DNA from: Rotaria macrura
Lineage: Eukaryota; Rotifera; Eurotatoria; Philodinida; Philodinidae
Direction: 5' to 3'
Assembly: GCA_900239685.1 (NCBI GenBank)
Contig: OENT01000045.1
Location: 62,001 to 126,000, forward strand
DNA: 64,000 bases
Below the pieces are notes generated by a model, which was not told the origin of the DNA, ran no database searches, and saw nothing but the letters and a program-made list of their open reading frames with translations. Position numbers and translations under genes: made by a program. Below are positions 13,880-26,592 of the stretch, piece after piece; within the stretch, counting starts at the first letter, position 1, and each line of letters begins with the position of its first letter.

Positions 13880-14887
13880 ATGACTTCAATGACTCCCAAA
13901 GAATTAAACCAGCTCACTGAAGAAACTGGTTTGAGCAAATCATCAATACAAGATTGGCACAAGCGTTTTATGCACGAATGTCCTTCGGGTAGTATATCCA
14001 AAGAACGTTATATCAATTTATATCGTTCGTATTATCCTCGTGCACGTAATTCGGATGCATATGCACAAATGTTATTTACTGCATTTGATGATGATCGTGA
14101 TCAAGCATTAAACTTTCGTGAATTTCTTCGTGTGGTCGCCGTAAGTCAAGGCACAGATGAAAAGGCTAAACTTGAACTGGCTTATAAAGCATACAATCGC
14201 AATCAATCAGATATTAATTTAACACGAAAAGAACTACAAAATGCAATAGTGGCTATTTTAAATTTAGTTGAAACACCAGATGATAGTGATGATAATAATG
14301 ATACGGATAAACGGCAAATAACTATCGAATGGGTTATGAAACGTTTAGGTTTAGATGATAAAAATGAAGTAACAAAAAAAGAATTTATACGACGTTGTAA
14401 AGGTGATCCGAACCTCTATGAATTTTTAGCATTTCATTGTGTACCGAAACCGAATTGTCCTGATGGAGATCTACGTGGTAAAGAAAAATATAAAATAGCT
14501 GTTAAAACTGGTACTGAAGGAAAAAAAATGATTCTAATTAAATCATCTGGTACGGATGCAAATGTTTATTTAAAAATACATGGGGAAAAAGCTAGTTCAG
14601 ATACCATACAATTACAAAATTCACAAACTCATAAAGATCCATTTGAAAATGGTCATACAGATGTATTTACACATTTTCTACCATCATTAGGTACAATAAA
14701 AGGCGTAACACTTTGGCATACAGGTGACAAAAATCAAGGTTGGTATGTAGAAAATTTGACGATTACAAATGAAACATCAAATGCAATAACATATTTTCCT
14801 GTACAACGTTGGCTTGACGCCGATGAATACGATAAAATGACGAAGGTTGAACTTATTCCGAATGTACCACCAGGCTATGCTCAATAA
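13880..14887 (+). CDS. Neuronal-calcium-sensor-like EF-hand protein fused to a C-terminal PLAT/LH2 domain
   Basis: An intronless 335-aa ORF, predicted soluble calcium sensor. Residues ~8-85 resemble the start of NCS/KChIP proteins: TGLSKSSIQDWHKRFMHECP followed by a canonical EF-hand loop at 70-81 (D70, D72, D74 and E81 as ligands, Q instead of the usual G at loop position 6). The following EF-hand units (~104-119 and ~158-170) are degenerate, lacking a full set of acidic ligands. An acidic linker (DDSDDNNDTD, ~134-143) lies between them. From ~201 to 315 the sequence follows the PLAT/LH2 beta-sandwich pattern: KYKIAVKTGT, GTDANVYLKIHG, LWHTGDKNQGWYVENLTI, YFPVQRWLD. PLAT domains bind lipids or membrane partners, so a Ca2+-regulated membrane adaptor is a reasonable inference. 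There is no Met-Gly start, so the N-myristoylation usual in NCS proteins is not expected. A second Met lies four codons downstream. AATAAA occurs near 14985 and 15056. Confidence 0.85.
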   Translation: MTSMTPKELNQLTEETGLSKSSIQDWHKRFMHECPSGSISKERYINLYRSYYPRARNSDAYAQMLFTAFDDDRDQALNFREFLRVVAVSQGTDEKAKLELAYKAYNRNQSDINLTRKELQNAIVAILNLVETPDDSDDNNDTDKRQITIEWVMKRLGLDDKNEVTKKEFIRRCKGDPNLYEFLAFHCVPKPNCPDGDLRGKEKYKIAVKTGTEGKKMILIKSSGTDANVYLKIHGEKASSDTIQLQNSQTHKDPFENGHTDVFTHFLPSLGTIKGVTLWHTGDKNQGWYVENLTITNETSNAITYFPVQRWLDADEYDKMTKVELIPNVPPGYAQ

Positions 14888-15799
14888 GCCGAGTAACATT
14901 TTCTCTCCGATTTTCTATCTATTTAAAATATAGAAAACTCTTTTCTATGTATACACGTATATACATAATTTTATTAAAATATCAAATAAATATTGTCAAC
15001 ATTAAAAGAAATGCGTTTGTTTTCTTTTTTCTGCTATTTCTTTCAAGACGTAAGAAAATAAACATTTATCTTAAGAGGACATTTATATCCGTAATAAAAT
15101 ATCGTTTAACAAGCATAATTAAAGTTAAAAATTGAAAATGATTTTTATCAAACTCTGTATACATTAAGTTGTAGGGAATCGGTAATAGACTTCTGAGAAT
15201 AATGGAAATTTAAATCAAAGAATATTATTTAACAGATATTTAACAGATAATAAAAGAGAAAAAAATACATGTCATCTGAAATTATTCGGTGTTGATGTTA
15301 TTGAATGATCCACTTCGACTTCAAGATATTATCTACTTAAACTTAATCGACCTTTAATATCTCTCGGCTTTTTTTTTTTGACTTGATGATTAACGGAGCT
15401 GTAAGCAATCATATCAAATATTACTGAGTCAATAGAACATAGACGTGGCTAAATTTATTTATTAAGAATGAAATTACATTCATAAATGATTTTATCATAA
15501 AATCTAGTTTATTTTTGATAATGAGAAGACAACAAAACATAAGCTATTTTCATGTGGAATACGTATTTATCAATATGAATGAATAAAATAGAATCAAAAC
15601 GAAAAGGAAACTGTTGAAAATTTCCTGTTTTCTTTTTGGGTTTTTTTTAAGTAAATGAATGTATAATGCACTACACATAAATGTCAAAGTATGTAAAAGA
15701 ATACATTCTCGAACAAGAGAGAATAGTTTTCTTTCATGTATCCTTGTCATTCAGTTTTCTTCTATATACATAAATGAAGTATTGGTTGCCGAAGATATC
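14888..15799. other. Convergent 3' intergenic region
   Basis: Lies between the 3' ends of the NCS-PLAT gene and the small minus-strand ORF. It contains AATAAA signals on the plus strand near 14985 and 15056. No other gene was recognised; the short ORFs at 14947-15135 and 15550-15750 are Ile/Phe/Lys-rich translations of AT-rich DNA. Confidence 0.45.
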
Positions 15800-16084
15800 C
15801 TATTCTTCTTGAATCGATCTTAATGTTACAGTTCGTTGTCGTACTGAAGATGCATGATTGCGGGGCGAGTATTGAGTATGAATTGCATTTCTATCGATTG
15901 GTGAGATTTGGTATGGAGATTTTAAATCAGTTTTTCTGAATGAACGTTTTGATGATGCTGATGATTTTAGGCTGCTTTTGTGAATTGATGAATAATTTGG
16001 TGCTGCTGGTTGATTAAAATGCCAGCACATTTTTGTAAGAAAATGTGAAAGCCATTTCCCACACGTAGGTTTGTCTTTTGCCAT
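15800..16084 (-). CDS. Small hypothetical basic protein
   Basis: A 94-aa ORF starting MAKDKPTCGKW, with two Trp and two Cys in the first third and a Ser/Arg-rich, probably disordered remainder (SSLKSSASSKRSFRK; SVRQRTVTLRSIQEE at the end). The frame stays open upstream to an ATG at 16216 (138 aa). I chose the inner ATG because a TATATAAG element lies on the coding strand at 16128-16121, about 37 nt before it. No family is recognised. Codon use looks coding, but support is limited. Confidence 0.4.
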   Translation of the reverse strand: MAKDKPTCGKWLSHFLTKMCWHFNQPAAPNYSSIHKSSLKSSASSKRSFRKTDLKSPYQISPIDRNAIHTQYSPRNHASSVRQRTVTLRSIQEE

Positions 16085-16120
16085 GATTGTCTTTCTTCGA
16101 TAAATAATACTTAAAGGGCA

Positions 16121-16128
16121 CTTATATA
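16121..16128 (-). promoter_or_regulatory. Candidate TATA box for the small ORF at 15800-16084
   Basis: TATATAAG on the minus strand, about 37 nt upstream of the chosen ATG. The spacing is short, leaving only a few bases of 5' UTR, so this is tentative in such AT-rich DNA. Confidence 0.25.
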
Positions 16129-16216
16129 CTAGAAGTAATACATAAGAATTAATGATCATATCTGTGCGTGGACCATTCTCGTCATAAACATGACTAATAT
16201 TTTTAACTCGAATCAT

Positions 16217-18540
16217 GAGAAAGAGATAATAATTGCGTTCTTGTACCTATTGTAAATATTTCATTACCAGCTAGCTGCTACACGAACATGCATAAGAAAA
16301 AATAACGAGACATAATTTGCGTGTATTTTTTGATGATAATATGATAAGGCACAAATAATTGAAAATGTAGGTATATGATTACTTTTTTCTTTAAGCTACT
16401 TGGCAAATCTGTCTCGTCATGTATCGATGAATTTGGGTATTTTTTTGTTCAATGTAACTCTGAACATATTGACTTCTTAGATTATGGACACTAAATTGAG
16501 TTAAAATCAATACTTAATTTTTGTCTATTGATATGCCCTCACGACTATTAATAGAATGTTTACATAGTTTCAATGAAAGAAAAAATCATAACATTTACCG
16601 ATGTATGAGAAATCGGTGACATGCGGTACTTAAAATCGACAGTGAGCAGTCGCTTGTAAATTCTTCGGAAGAATCACATTTTTCCTAGGAAAATATAAAT
16701 GCTCTCTCTCTAGAACTCGTCAGAGAAAGATTATAGGAAGAGTGTGTGAAAATTCTCAATGAATGGCGCACTTTCAAAATACAAGTTGCTTTTTACATTT
16801 TACTGGTAAAAATAGACGACATGCACACACTGTTTATCTTTTCTTACAAAAATTCTACACAAGATAAGAACAATGATAAAAATCGTGCTTTCTAAACCTT
16901 TCACTATATGCGGGTCAAGGGTTTTTCTATTTTATACTTGATCGAAGGAAATAATTTAATTTAGTCATATATTTATGCAACTCGTTTCTTTTCTTCCTTC
17001 ACAAGACGAACTACCGTGTCAGAATCATAGAAAAAAAGAGAAAAAAAGTTTCGATGCTTTCGTCAGAAAACAAAATGATTCCGCAAAACAAACAAATACT
17101 AAAATATAAATTGAAGTGCATTAGAAAATAATGTACGGGTTAAAGTCTAATCGAACATATTTTAAAATGTACGTATGATCAAGCTACAACTATTTTACTC
17201 GTGCACAATTATGAATATTCATTAATAAAATGAGAAAGAAAAATAGAAACGAAAATGTAGAGAAAATTCATGTCGGTCTTCTTCTAGTAATGAAAAAAGA
17301 AAATTATACGAATTTGAATTGAATGATATCTATAATATATATTGTTTGTGTCTAGTTAGTTTTCGATCTAGAGACAAAGATACGGTTCAATGCACACCCT
17401 CTACAGTAGTGTTTATTTTAATTATCCAGTCACGAGATCAAAAGTGATGAGGCCTGTACCTCAATATATTTTTCATCGTAGTTAAAACTATTTCACAAAA
17501 TGCGAATCACAAGATTTTTATCATCGAGGAAGTATTACTAGTGATACTAAAACATTCTAGAATAGAAAGAAATATCAATGGCAATTTCTCAAGACAAATA
17601 TGAAGAAAAAACTTGAGTATATTTCTTCTATTATTTTTCCTAGAATTCACATACTCACTTCTATTTATAGGGAGTAGTCTTACAGAAATGAAGAAAAATT
17701 AAAAGACTACAGCAATATGAAGAAATATGAAAAATACAGTGTAGTCATTTCATCGAAAAAATAACTTCTTCAATGAATGATTAATTGAAAGAAAAACGGA
17801 AAAATTCAAGATACTCAATACTGGTCTCATTTCAATTACTGGAAGGAGAAATATGAAATTATCGGATAATGTTTTCGTTTGTGTTTACATTTAAGTGCGA
17901 GATGGAGTCATTCACAAAATATGTTCAAAATAACAGAAGAAGACTTATAATACAATTCTACTGACAAATCAGTGCTTATTCATTTCTATTCTGGATAAGT
18001 TCACTCACGAAAGTGTTATTGAATAGAACAAAACGTGAAATATGTGACGTGAGAAAGCAAGCTTGTTATGTAAAGTTATATTAATCTTGTATAAAACTTT
18101 TAAGGCTGGATTCTACTGTTTTCGACTTCAAATGTGGTTCCCCCAACTTCGCGGGTACGAATCTGAAACTAAAACACATGAAGGGTCGTATGCTTGAACG
18201 ATAATAGCCAAGATATTGTTAGAACTAAGTATGAATATCTATAAGTGTATGTAAATACACGAAAAATTAATTAGCCACCGTCCAAGTTATCCATTCAACG
18301 GATTAAACCGTTGTCATATACGAGAACTAGAAGTACGAATGAAGGTTTTATGTTTCTGAATCAACGATTGCCAATCAAAATTGCACAGTAACTTATTTTC
18401 ATCAACAAAAGTAAAATTCTTCTGTTGGAGAGGAAACTGTTTCAATTGTAGTTAGGGTATATCGAGCTTCACTATTTCTATACAGATTACTTGAGTCGGT
18501 AGGACATATGTACATGTCTAGGTTTGAAGTAAGAATGTTG
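16217..18540. other. Gene-poor AT-rich region
   Basis: No ORF with family resemblance, no splice-chained exons and no clear repeat was recognised on either strand. Confidence 0.45.
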
Positions 18541-18935
18541 GATGCCTGTGTCTTGTGGATGTTACTTCAAGATCTCCAATATAAATACAATCTCACACAC
18601 TCAAATATCAAACCAAGCTCACAGTTATTCACAACTCCACATAAACATATTGCGTCCACTTATACCCACGCGTCTTAGTGAGCACAATACAATCTATCAC
18701 TTCTATGTCAGACTTCCACACCATACCCTCTCACTCCCCAAATCTGGTTACTCTAACATCACTTCCACTCACCCCTATACTCTATCCCTTTCATGCTTTC
18801 TCTGACCCCTCATACAGATCTTCTGTCATATGCAGGATCAACCTGCCTCACCCTGCCCCCCCCCCTTCCACTGCAATCACCGTACGTTCAGACCACATCG
18901 TCAGTCATATACCCTGTACCCACAACACACCATGA
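18541..18935 (+). other. C-rich, G-poor compositional island
   Basis: In contrast to the AT-rich surroundings, the plus strand here is strongly C-rich and depleted of G (CCTCAC, CACTCC and CCCTAT words), with a run of ten C at 18856-18865. Two overlapping ORFs (18542-18805 and 18678-18935) result from the lack of G-containing stops and encode low-complexity Ser/His/Thr/Pro/Leu-rich peptides with no family resemblance. I treat it as a compositional feature, perhaps an inserted repeat or decayed element, not as a gene. Confidence 0.5.
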
Positions 18936-20480
18936 TATTTTATCTAGCAGGTATAGATACTGAATATTACATACATAGATGAGTTCTTTTCTTCTATTTT
19001 ATTTCTTTTTTTATGGAACTAATTTATTGGCTTTTGATTAGTTCAAGTAATTTACTAATATATCACTTTCCTGTATTCATCATTGTCTATGCATTCTTAG
19101 TTTACTAGGAAACCTATTCAGACTATTATCTACAACCAAATATTTCTTCTGCTATTGATCATCCTCTTGTAACCTTATTCATCATGTAAGACAATATATT
19201 GGGAAGGTTTTATTGATCTTTTTAATCAATTTTTTCATGTCACACTCGAACATCTTTTATGCATAATCTCCAGTCAACATTTGTCAGCGATCACGCAAAG
19301 AACGAATTTTGAACTTCGGAATCAGCTGAGTTTTCGTCCGTGTTGTTTAATCGACCCGGGCGTTTTTCAACATTGTGGGAGACATGAAAGAAAGTAAAAA
19401 AAGTACAGATGAATCACAATTTCTGTCGTGATTATGGCGTTATATTTGAGTAACAATAAGCAAATATGCATCATTATACTTCAGAGTTATGCTCTTACCT
19501 ATCATAATATTAATCCGTATTGATGAGATTTAATTAAATGTCGAAAGGGTTCAGGCGGCTAAAAGAAACTACTTATAATCGTTAGGGAATTTATTTCATC
19601 TCATCTGTAATTAAAAAATGAATCATATGTTTTGTTTTTAATCAGCAAGTTTATGTCAACCAAAGGCTTGTGATCGATCATATGTTAACATGATGTTTTT
19701 CTTTCTCATACTACAAAATTATATCGAGTCAGCTATTACACGCAGTCGCTATTGTTTCTTTTTGATAATGTTGATATGAACTTATCAGTTTTATCTTAAG
19801 AAATACGTGACAGCGAATATTATCTTATCATTCGTCATAGAAAATCACATGTCTATTTATCGTTTGTGAAACACATGTCCTTCATACAGTAATAGCCATA
19901 TCGAATCATTTTTAGTGCAGTTATGATTCAATTCTTGTTACTGAAAGATTTTAGATTTGTTAATAAACGATTTCATCTTTTCTTGATGAAAATTGAGGTA
20001 CGTTTCTGAAGGATGACGTCATAATAACCTTTTCAATCATTCGTTGACCTAATTAATTCAAATTTTAAAGTCAAAAGACTAGTGATAACCTTATCAATTC
20101 CTCATTAAATCTAGTAATATAATTTTCGATAGATCATTGCAAGTGTTTCATAAAAAGTTTCAAATCAATCAAATGAAATCATCTTATAAAAAAAAAGAAA
20201 CAATATGAGTACGAAAAAAAAAATTAAACAATCTTTTCTCTTTCTTTTTATATTCTTAATCATGTGCAATACAAATAACAATTTAAAAAATAACAAGTAC
20301 CATTGTGAAATATCAAACAAAAGGAAATATGACGTCGCTGCCATTGTTTAAAGTAACATAATTCCCACTGACTACAATCAAGTTCACATCATATTGCTTT
20401 CATATTTTGTAAACATAAGAGTCAATTGGGCTGTCATTCAGCGCTTGGAATGTCGACTGACGGCACGAATCTGTATCCAA
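18936..20480. other. Gene-free AT-rich region
   Basis: No recognisable coding exon, RNA gene or repeat. Confidence 0.45.
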
Positions 20481-20924
20481 GGAGACAAAATTTTTCAAAA
20501 ACACGTTTAAGCACACAAATGGACGGAAAATCGAGAAACGTGAACGACGAAGTTCCCTGATTGTGAGAGAAAACCACTCATTTTCCAACCTTCTTGTGCG
20601 TTTAATCACGTTTCCAGCCAAGAAAACCTTTTAAATGCATTAGAAAAAAGAAAAATTGTGGTCGTCTTATTAATACTGAAGAACTTTTATTATGATCCCG
20701 TCATTGAGAACGACTATGCAATAAAAACGAGTATTATTTCTCTTTCTTTTATGCATTTACAAGCGGTTTTGGTCTCAAAATGCGATTAAACGCACTAGGA
20801 GGCGAGAAAATGAGCGGTTTTCACACACAACGGGTAACATCGATTATCATCCTAATAAGTCCACTTTTCTCGATTTTCCGTCCATTTTAGGGCGCTTAAC
20901 GGCATTTTTGAAAACTTTTCTCTG
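20481..20924. repeat. Long imperfect inverted repeat (fold-back/MITE-like element)
   Basis: The left arm, ~20481-20652, pairs with the right arm, ~20738-20924, in inverse orientation. Landmark matches are GGACGGAAAATCGAGAAA (20521-20538) against its complement at ~20872-20890; AAAACC[A/G]CTCATTTTC (20570-20585) against ~20811-20826; GTGCGTTTAATC[A/G]C (from 20596) against ~20785-20800; and TAAATGCAT at 20632-20640 against ATGCATTTA at 20751-20759. By eye the arms agree at roughly three positions in four, with small gaps. The loop is about 85 nt. I found no convincing target duplication, so the outer ends are approximate. A short ORF on the minus strand (20400-20621) overlaps the left arm and is probably incidental. 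Confidence 0.75.
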
Positions 20925-23900
20925 CTTGAGTATGCCAGGGGCTGTTTGAAAATTTCATTTCGCTCTTATAGAGGAAATCGTAATGAATTTCGATTGCGTT
21001 CAGCTATGATGATTCGGTTGACAAGCAAGTGATAATGAATCCGAATCAACAATTGCTATATTAGGAAACTATTTGCTTTTAGTGATTGTTTTCCACATAT
21101 CTTATATCTTCCGATTGTTACTAAATTTTGCAGAAAAGACTTCAGATGTGCACGTGCTACGTTCTTGCCAAATTTTTTATTTCGATGAAAATAATATTTA
21201 GATACTGAGTACGAGTGACTGACTTGAATCGCTACTCGAATGTCTAGAAAAAGCAGATGGTTGGAAAAAGAATATATCATGACAGTCAACCCACTTGAAA
21301 ACAATACGTCTGCTCATGCAGTTCGTTGATTTAATTAATAACTGGATGAAATAAATCGGATGATGGTTCATTCACAAAATCGATTTATTTTCTGATCATG
21401 AAATGATTGGTACAGCCTAATCAAAGCATAGTGTTATATCTTTCAATGAAGATACATCCATATAGTATAATTGCAGTTAAATCTCAATCGATGAATGGAA
21501 AACTTCTCATTAAATAATTAATTTAATTTAAAACAAAAAGTCTTTTAAATACTTTATTCATAAAAAAATAGAAGCAGAAACGGTTCAAATTTTGATCAAG
21601 AAATAGCTAATAAGGAAAATCTTATTCATTTCATTTATTTGATAGGTATACTTCTATTTTTGTTTTTAATTTTCAAGACATTTTCAGTTAAACACTGCAT
21701 TCAAGAGATAATCTTGTCTGGATTATTGGAAATTCCTCACTGCTATCGAATAAAATTGATTGACACTTTTTTTTTGAAAAGTACAAAATTGACTCAATGA
21801 TGCCCATTTCGATCACATGACTATGCGTCATCCATCTCTTGGTACATTTTTTAGTAGATGAGTAGATTTCTTATAAAATAGACAATAGTAATATATTCAT
21901 CTGTTCATCTTTCAGTATCGTTATTTGAAACTAAAATTCTTAACTAGGATTAGTATTTCATCAAGCATTAAGCTCAACAAGCCCTGGTAAACTGGTAATA
22001 TGTCTTTAAGAACGATTTAAGAATGTCTAAACGATGCAAACGAGTATTATTAATTGAAAATTATAAGAGAACTGTCTAGGCATGAAGTAACTAATGGTTT
22101 TTTGCTTAGTTTCACATGCATTATTGAAGAGAGTGAATAGAAGAAATTTTCTTTTTTCATACTTCAATTTCACCAAGGTCATTTTTAGAGAAATTTTATT
22201 TATCATTCAATGTTACAATAAACGAACAGACTGAAAGATATATCATTTGTCGTATCGAATTAATTTTTAGACTGTTAGAAATTTTTAATGTCTTATTTAA
22301 TAATATAAAAAAGTATGAGAAAATTTTATTGCACGAATGATTCGTGTTGTTATTTTAATTTCATTAATAATGAAATCAATATGCATTCAGATGTAAATTT
22401 CAATGCATTGTTTTTTAGTTGTGTTATTTCTATGGTTAATAAGATCGTTGTGCAGATAAATAATGAAAAGTTACGATGTCAAATTCGCTGTTAATCGATT
22501 CGACTTCATAATATCTTATGATAGATTAAAAGACGAACGAAAATCCTTTTTCCATGTGACAGATAGATCACAAGGCACGATTAAGAATTATCATGATTGT
22601 TATGATACTTTCGAATACAGCAATACATTGATTATGAATTATTTGCGAAGTTAGAATAAATTTTAAAGAGATCACAAATAATTGATTGTCTATGCTAAAT
22701 CTCGTTTTGACAATGATGATCTTCATTTTGATGACTAATAGAAAACTTCACAATTATTTGATCTTTTCGATTTTTTGTTCTTGAACTAGTAAAATTTTAT
22801 TGAATTTCTTCATGAAGACGCGTGTACTCTGCTTGGGTTCATCTCGAAAATGGAATTTTCAATTTTACACAATAGATTTCATGAATGGACTTTTTTTTTC
22901 TACAAAATTTGATGTCGATAATCACTCTTTGAATTGAGTAATACTTGTTTTCTGACACGGCATGATCAGAGAAAGTCGAACCATTCATGAATTTTCATCT
23001 ATGTATCAAATCAATATGCTCTCGATTAATAATAAGTAATTCAAAAAAAATCCAAGCATGAATTTTTTCGTTAGTGCCCCATATAAATCTGAAATGCAGA
23101 TTTTACTTTTCTCCATTTCTGATCAAAAAACATTATTACATGTTTACATGAGAAAGTAACAGTCAAAATGCAGTGTATTAAAAATTATTAGTCATCATCA
23201 GATTGTCACATGAAGAACAACAGGGAAGAATAAACAATCTGTTTTCAACAATCAACATGAATATAATAATATAATATGAACACATAATCTTCAAATCATG
23301 TAGGAATACTTTGATTTCTTGATGAGATGAACTCGATTCATTAATGTTACGATACTGTATATATCTTATATACATCGAATATGAGCATGATTACTCGAAT
23401 CTTTATGAATGAACTCACAGAAAATCATGTTTTATCTAACTGAAGTTTCCTTCACTACTCTACGGTTCAATTCTTCGATCGATGCTTTCTGAAAAGATAT
23501 ACGACAATTAGTAAGTAGTACATCGTATTAATAAAATATGCAAGATATAATTAGAGAGAGTACAGTGTATTAGAGACATTCGATCCATCCAGAAGCTATT
23601 CCTAGATCTTCTAGTTCCATGATACTGTCTTTCAATTATTTCTGCTTAAAGTTCTCAATAGACCTGCTGGCAAAGATGCCAGATATGTTACGTTAAGTTA
23701 CTTAGAATTAGTTCTCGTGATAATAAAAGTTTAACATACAATTTTACTAAACTTTAAAACCTGTAAATTGCCATGCTACTAGATTCATGTTACAATAATT
23801 GAAAGAAAAACATAATCCTTTTTTGATTACAACAAATTCGAATTATTTTCATTCGATAGAAATCATCATCGTCCAGTTATCATTGCAGAAGTACTCTTCC

Positions 23901-25376
23901 GTTGGTTTGTTCTTACTAATGTTGAATCATACGTTTTTGTTTCGTTAGACATCAGTGAATAATAAACCTGGCCAAGCATGCTGTTCGTCAAGCTAGTTGA
24001 ATAGCGACGCTCATTTATTAATTTTAGATGTCATCATCCAGACGAACATCCGGCATAGAAATCTAGGCTTTTTAAATTCAGGCATTTTTAAAAACTTTTG
24101 TTGTCGATTATGTCCAATGAGAACCAATCATTGCTCGAAATGAAAGCAACACACGAATATTTTTCCAGTCGTAAAACCCCCCGTATATATATATATATTA
24201 GAATAATTGGTTTTTTCCAACAAGGGATATTTCGAAAGCATGCATGACGAAATTCAAACGTCGATAAAAATAGCAACTAAAGTGTGTATGACTATTCAAG
24301 ATTCGATATGATTCATAGTTGAATTTTTCCTACAAATCACATGACGCTTATATTTTAGATGTTTTTCTTTATATGACTTAGCATAAGCAAACTCAAAAAC
24401 AAAAACTCGGAAATAGAACGTTCTAACGTGCTCTAATCATTTGTAATCGAATTACAACAATCATCATACGAATTTCTGGTTATTTAAATCAAGAATAGTC
24501 AAATCAAATGATGATTACGAAGCATATACATTGTTGAAAACATTGTTTTTTTCGATTTCATATTTTCTATATCTCGAAGTACAGTTCACAATTCAAGGCG
24601 ACATCACGAGTACCATGAAGAGACAACTAAAATATTAACACAATTCATTCATATAATTAGCTAGAAGACTATCAACGTTCGTCCTAAATAATGTTATCAA
24701 TTAATAATTGCAAAGGAAATATTTTCTTCGTTAATATTAGACGATAATATAATATCTAGAGAAAGATTTAAGAATTTTGAAATAAAACAAAACGTTCTGC
24801 TTCTCTTACTCATATAAACCCTACCGAATTGTACTTTGATAATTTCATCGAAGTCATGCAATCGCCATTGGACTTTCATTCTGAAGATTTATAACACTTT
24901 GAGTAATTTTTCATATTTGATAAACGATGCATCGCACATATTTCTACGACAAAAACGTTGATCGGATTCAGAATCAACTGAACTTACTCTATCCAAGCAT
25001 TAACACAGACACATTTTTTGATCCAGTCGATTGAGAGAACTACATCAGTTTAGAATGAAGATAAAAAATGCGAGAAAAATATTTATTTTCAACACAAGTT
25101 TTTATCTAATTGCAAGACAATAACAACAACATATTTAGAAAAACGTAGAAGCTAGAGAATGATAATATTCGTCCAAAGTAAGCAATCTCACATGTTTAAA
25201 TATCATGTTAATTCATAGCTTGTATTGCAAAGATTAACCCTTACAAAAATCAATCAAGCTTAAATATCATTCTATATGATTCATATGTACAACTATCTCA
25301 AATTTCTTTTCAATTAAAGTAATCATATTCTTATCTATGTCGTTTCATTCCTTCGTTCGTTCGTTTTCAAAAGAAG
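20925..25376. other. Gene-free AT-rich region
   Basis: The ORFs present (21056-21304 minus, 22463-22654 plus, 23178-23375 minus, 24088-24276 minus, 24697-24879 minus) are short, isolated and show no family motif. A (TA)n tract lies at about 24184-24198. The right-hand end should contain the distal promoter of the receptor gene. Confidence 0.45.
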
Positions 25377-25386
25377 TATAAAAATA
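25377..25386 (+). promoter_or_regulatory. TATA box of the GPCR gene
   Basis: TATAAAAATA lies 62 nt before the ATG at 25439. This predicts a transcription start near 25405-25410 and a short leader. A TTCGTTCGTTCGTT tract lies just upstream (about 25352-25366). Confidence 0.5.
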
Positions 25387-25438
25387 ACACGGAGAACTAC
25401 ATACATTCATCAAAAGTTACATTCATTTATACAGCATA

Positions 25439-26592
25439 ATGGACGCTTCAGCAGGAGTAAGTCTTAATAGAACATATTTCTACAAGATTTTTATAATGTT
25501 TACTCATTTTGTTTTCCTTGTGTTCAATAGTATTCTTATTATACAGCTTATACTTCAATCGAACGGTTTGATTCGATAGTTTTTTTCTATAATTATTTTT
25601 CTACATTGTCTATTGGAATGATATTTTCTTTAATTCTTCCAATATTATTTATTTTTGCTCCATCATCACTTCATACAACACGTTCATCGCAGTTTTTTAT
25701 TGTTTGTCTTGTATGTTTATCAAATATGCTTTGTATCTATACTCAAGCATATATGTTAAGTGACTCGGGTGAACCAAAGTTACCTTTTCATACATGTCGT
25801 TTTATGGTTTATCTATCGTCGTTCGCTAAACCCATCGGACTTTATTTAACATTAATATTTAGCATTGAAAGAATATTCACAAAAAAATTATTAAATTTTA
25901 TCGTACCACCTAATAACTGTCGTTCCTATTTCAAAAGAATTTATTCATTATTCATATTTCTTAGTATTACTATTGTTCTTTCCATAAGATTACATGAAGT
26001 CTTGAAATTTATTAGAAACGATTCATCACTTACAAATACTACTGTTAATTCACAACAACGATCTACCGATAAAGAAAATTTTGAATATTGTTTTCGTTTT
26101 TTAAATGTGGAAACCTATGCAAAAATTCTATCATTTTATACAGTACAATATTGGTTTGAATATGTTACATTAAGCATTATTAGTTTTGTTTTAATATATA
26201 TTATTGTTGATCAATATGGTTTAGGTTTCTGTCTACAACGTTCATCATCTCGTTTAAGTGTGAATACAAAATTTTATCTATCTCTTACATCGTGTGTTGT
26301 TTTATTCGAAATAGTTCTACAAATTTTACATAAGATTGTTGTTAACCATGACAATAATAACTCGGATACACAAGTTAGTGCTCTGCAGACGATGTTGTTC
26401 GTATATAATATTCGTTGTATTCTCCTTCCGTTTATTGTTTGTTTATTAACTTGCGATTCATTGAAACAATTGATTTATGAATTTATAATTTTACGTCCAT
26501 ATTTAAATAATTTCGATGAAAATAATCAGACAAGGTCAATCATTGATCGAACCGATTCGTTTTCATCAGCATTTCAACACACAACATCTTGA
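25439..26592 (+). CDS. Rhodopsin-like (class A) G-protein-coupled receptor, orphan
   Basis: Two exons, 25439-25456 (MDASAG, donor GTAAGT) and 25531-26592, join in phase 0 to give 359 aa. Seven hydrophobic segments are visible (approximately residues 33-52, 62-82, 96-119, 143-160, 214-233, 252-272 and 292-316). Class A hallmarks are weak but present: Cys at ~95 before TM3 and Cys at ~193 in the second extracellular loop can form the usual disulfide, and SIERIF at the end of TM3 stands where D/E-R-Y/F is expected. The extracellular loop before TM5 has N-glycosylation sites (NDSS, NTTV). TM6/TM7 motifs are degenerate. This divergence is typical of the expanded peptide-receptor-like families of rotifers and other lophotrochozoans, so no ligand can be named. 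The tail is Ser/Thr-rich. Confidence 0.8.
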
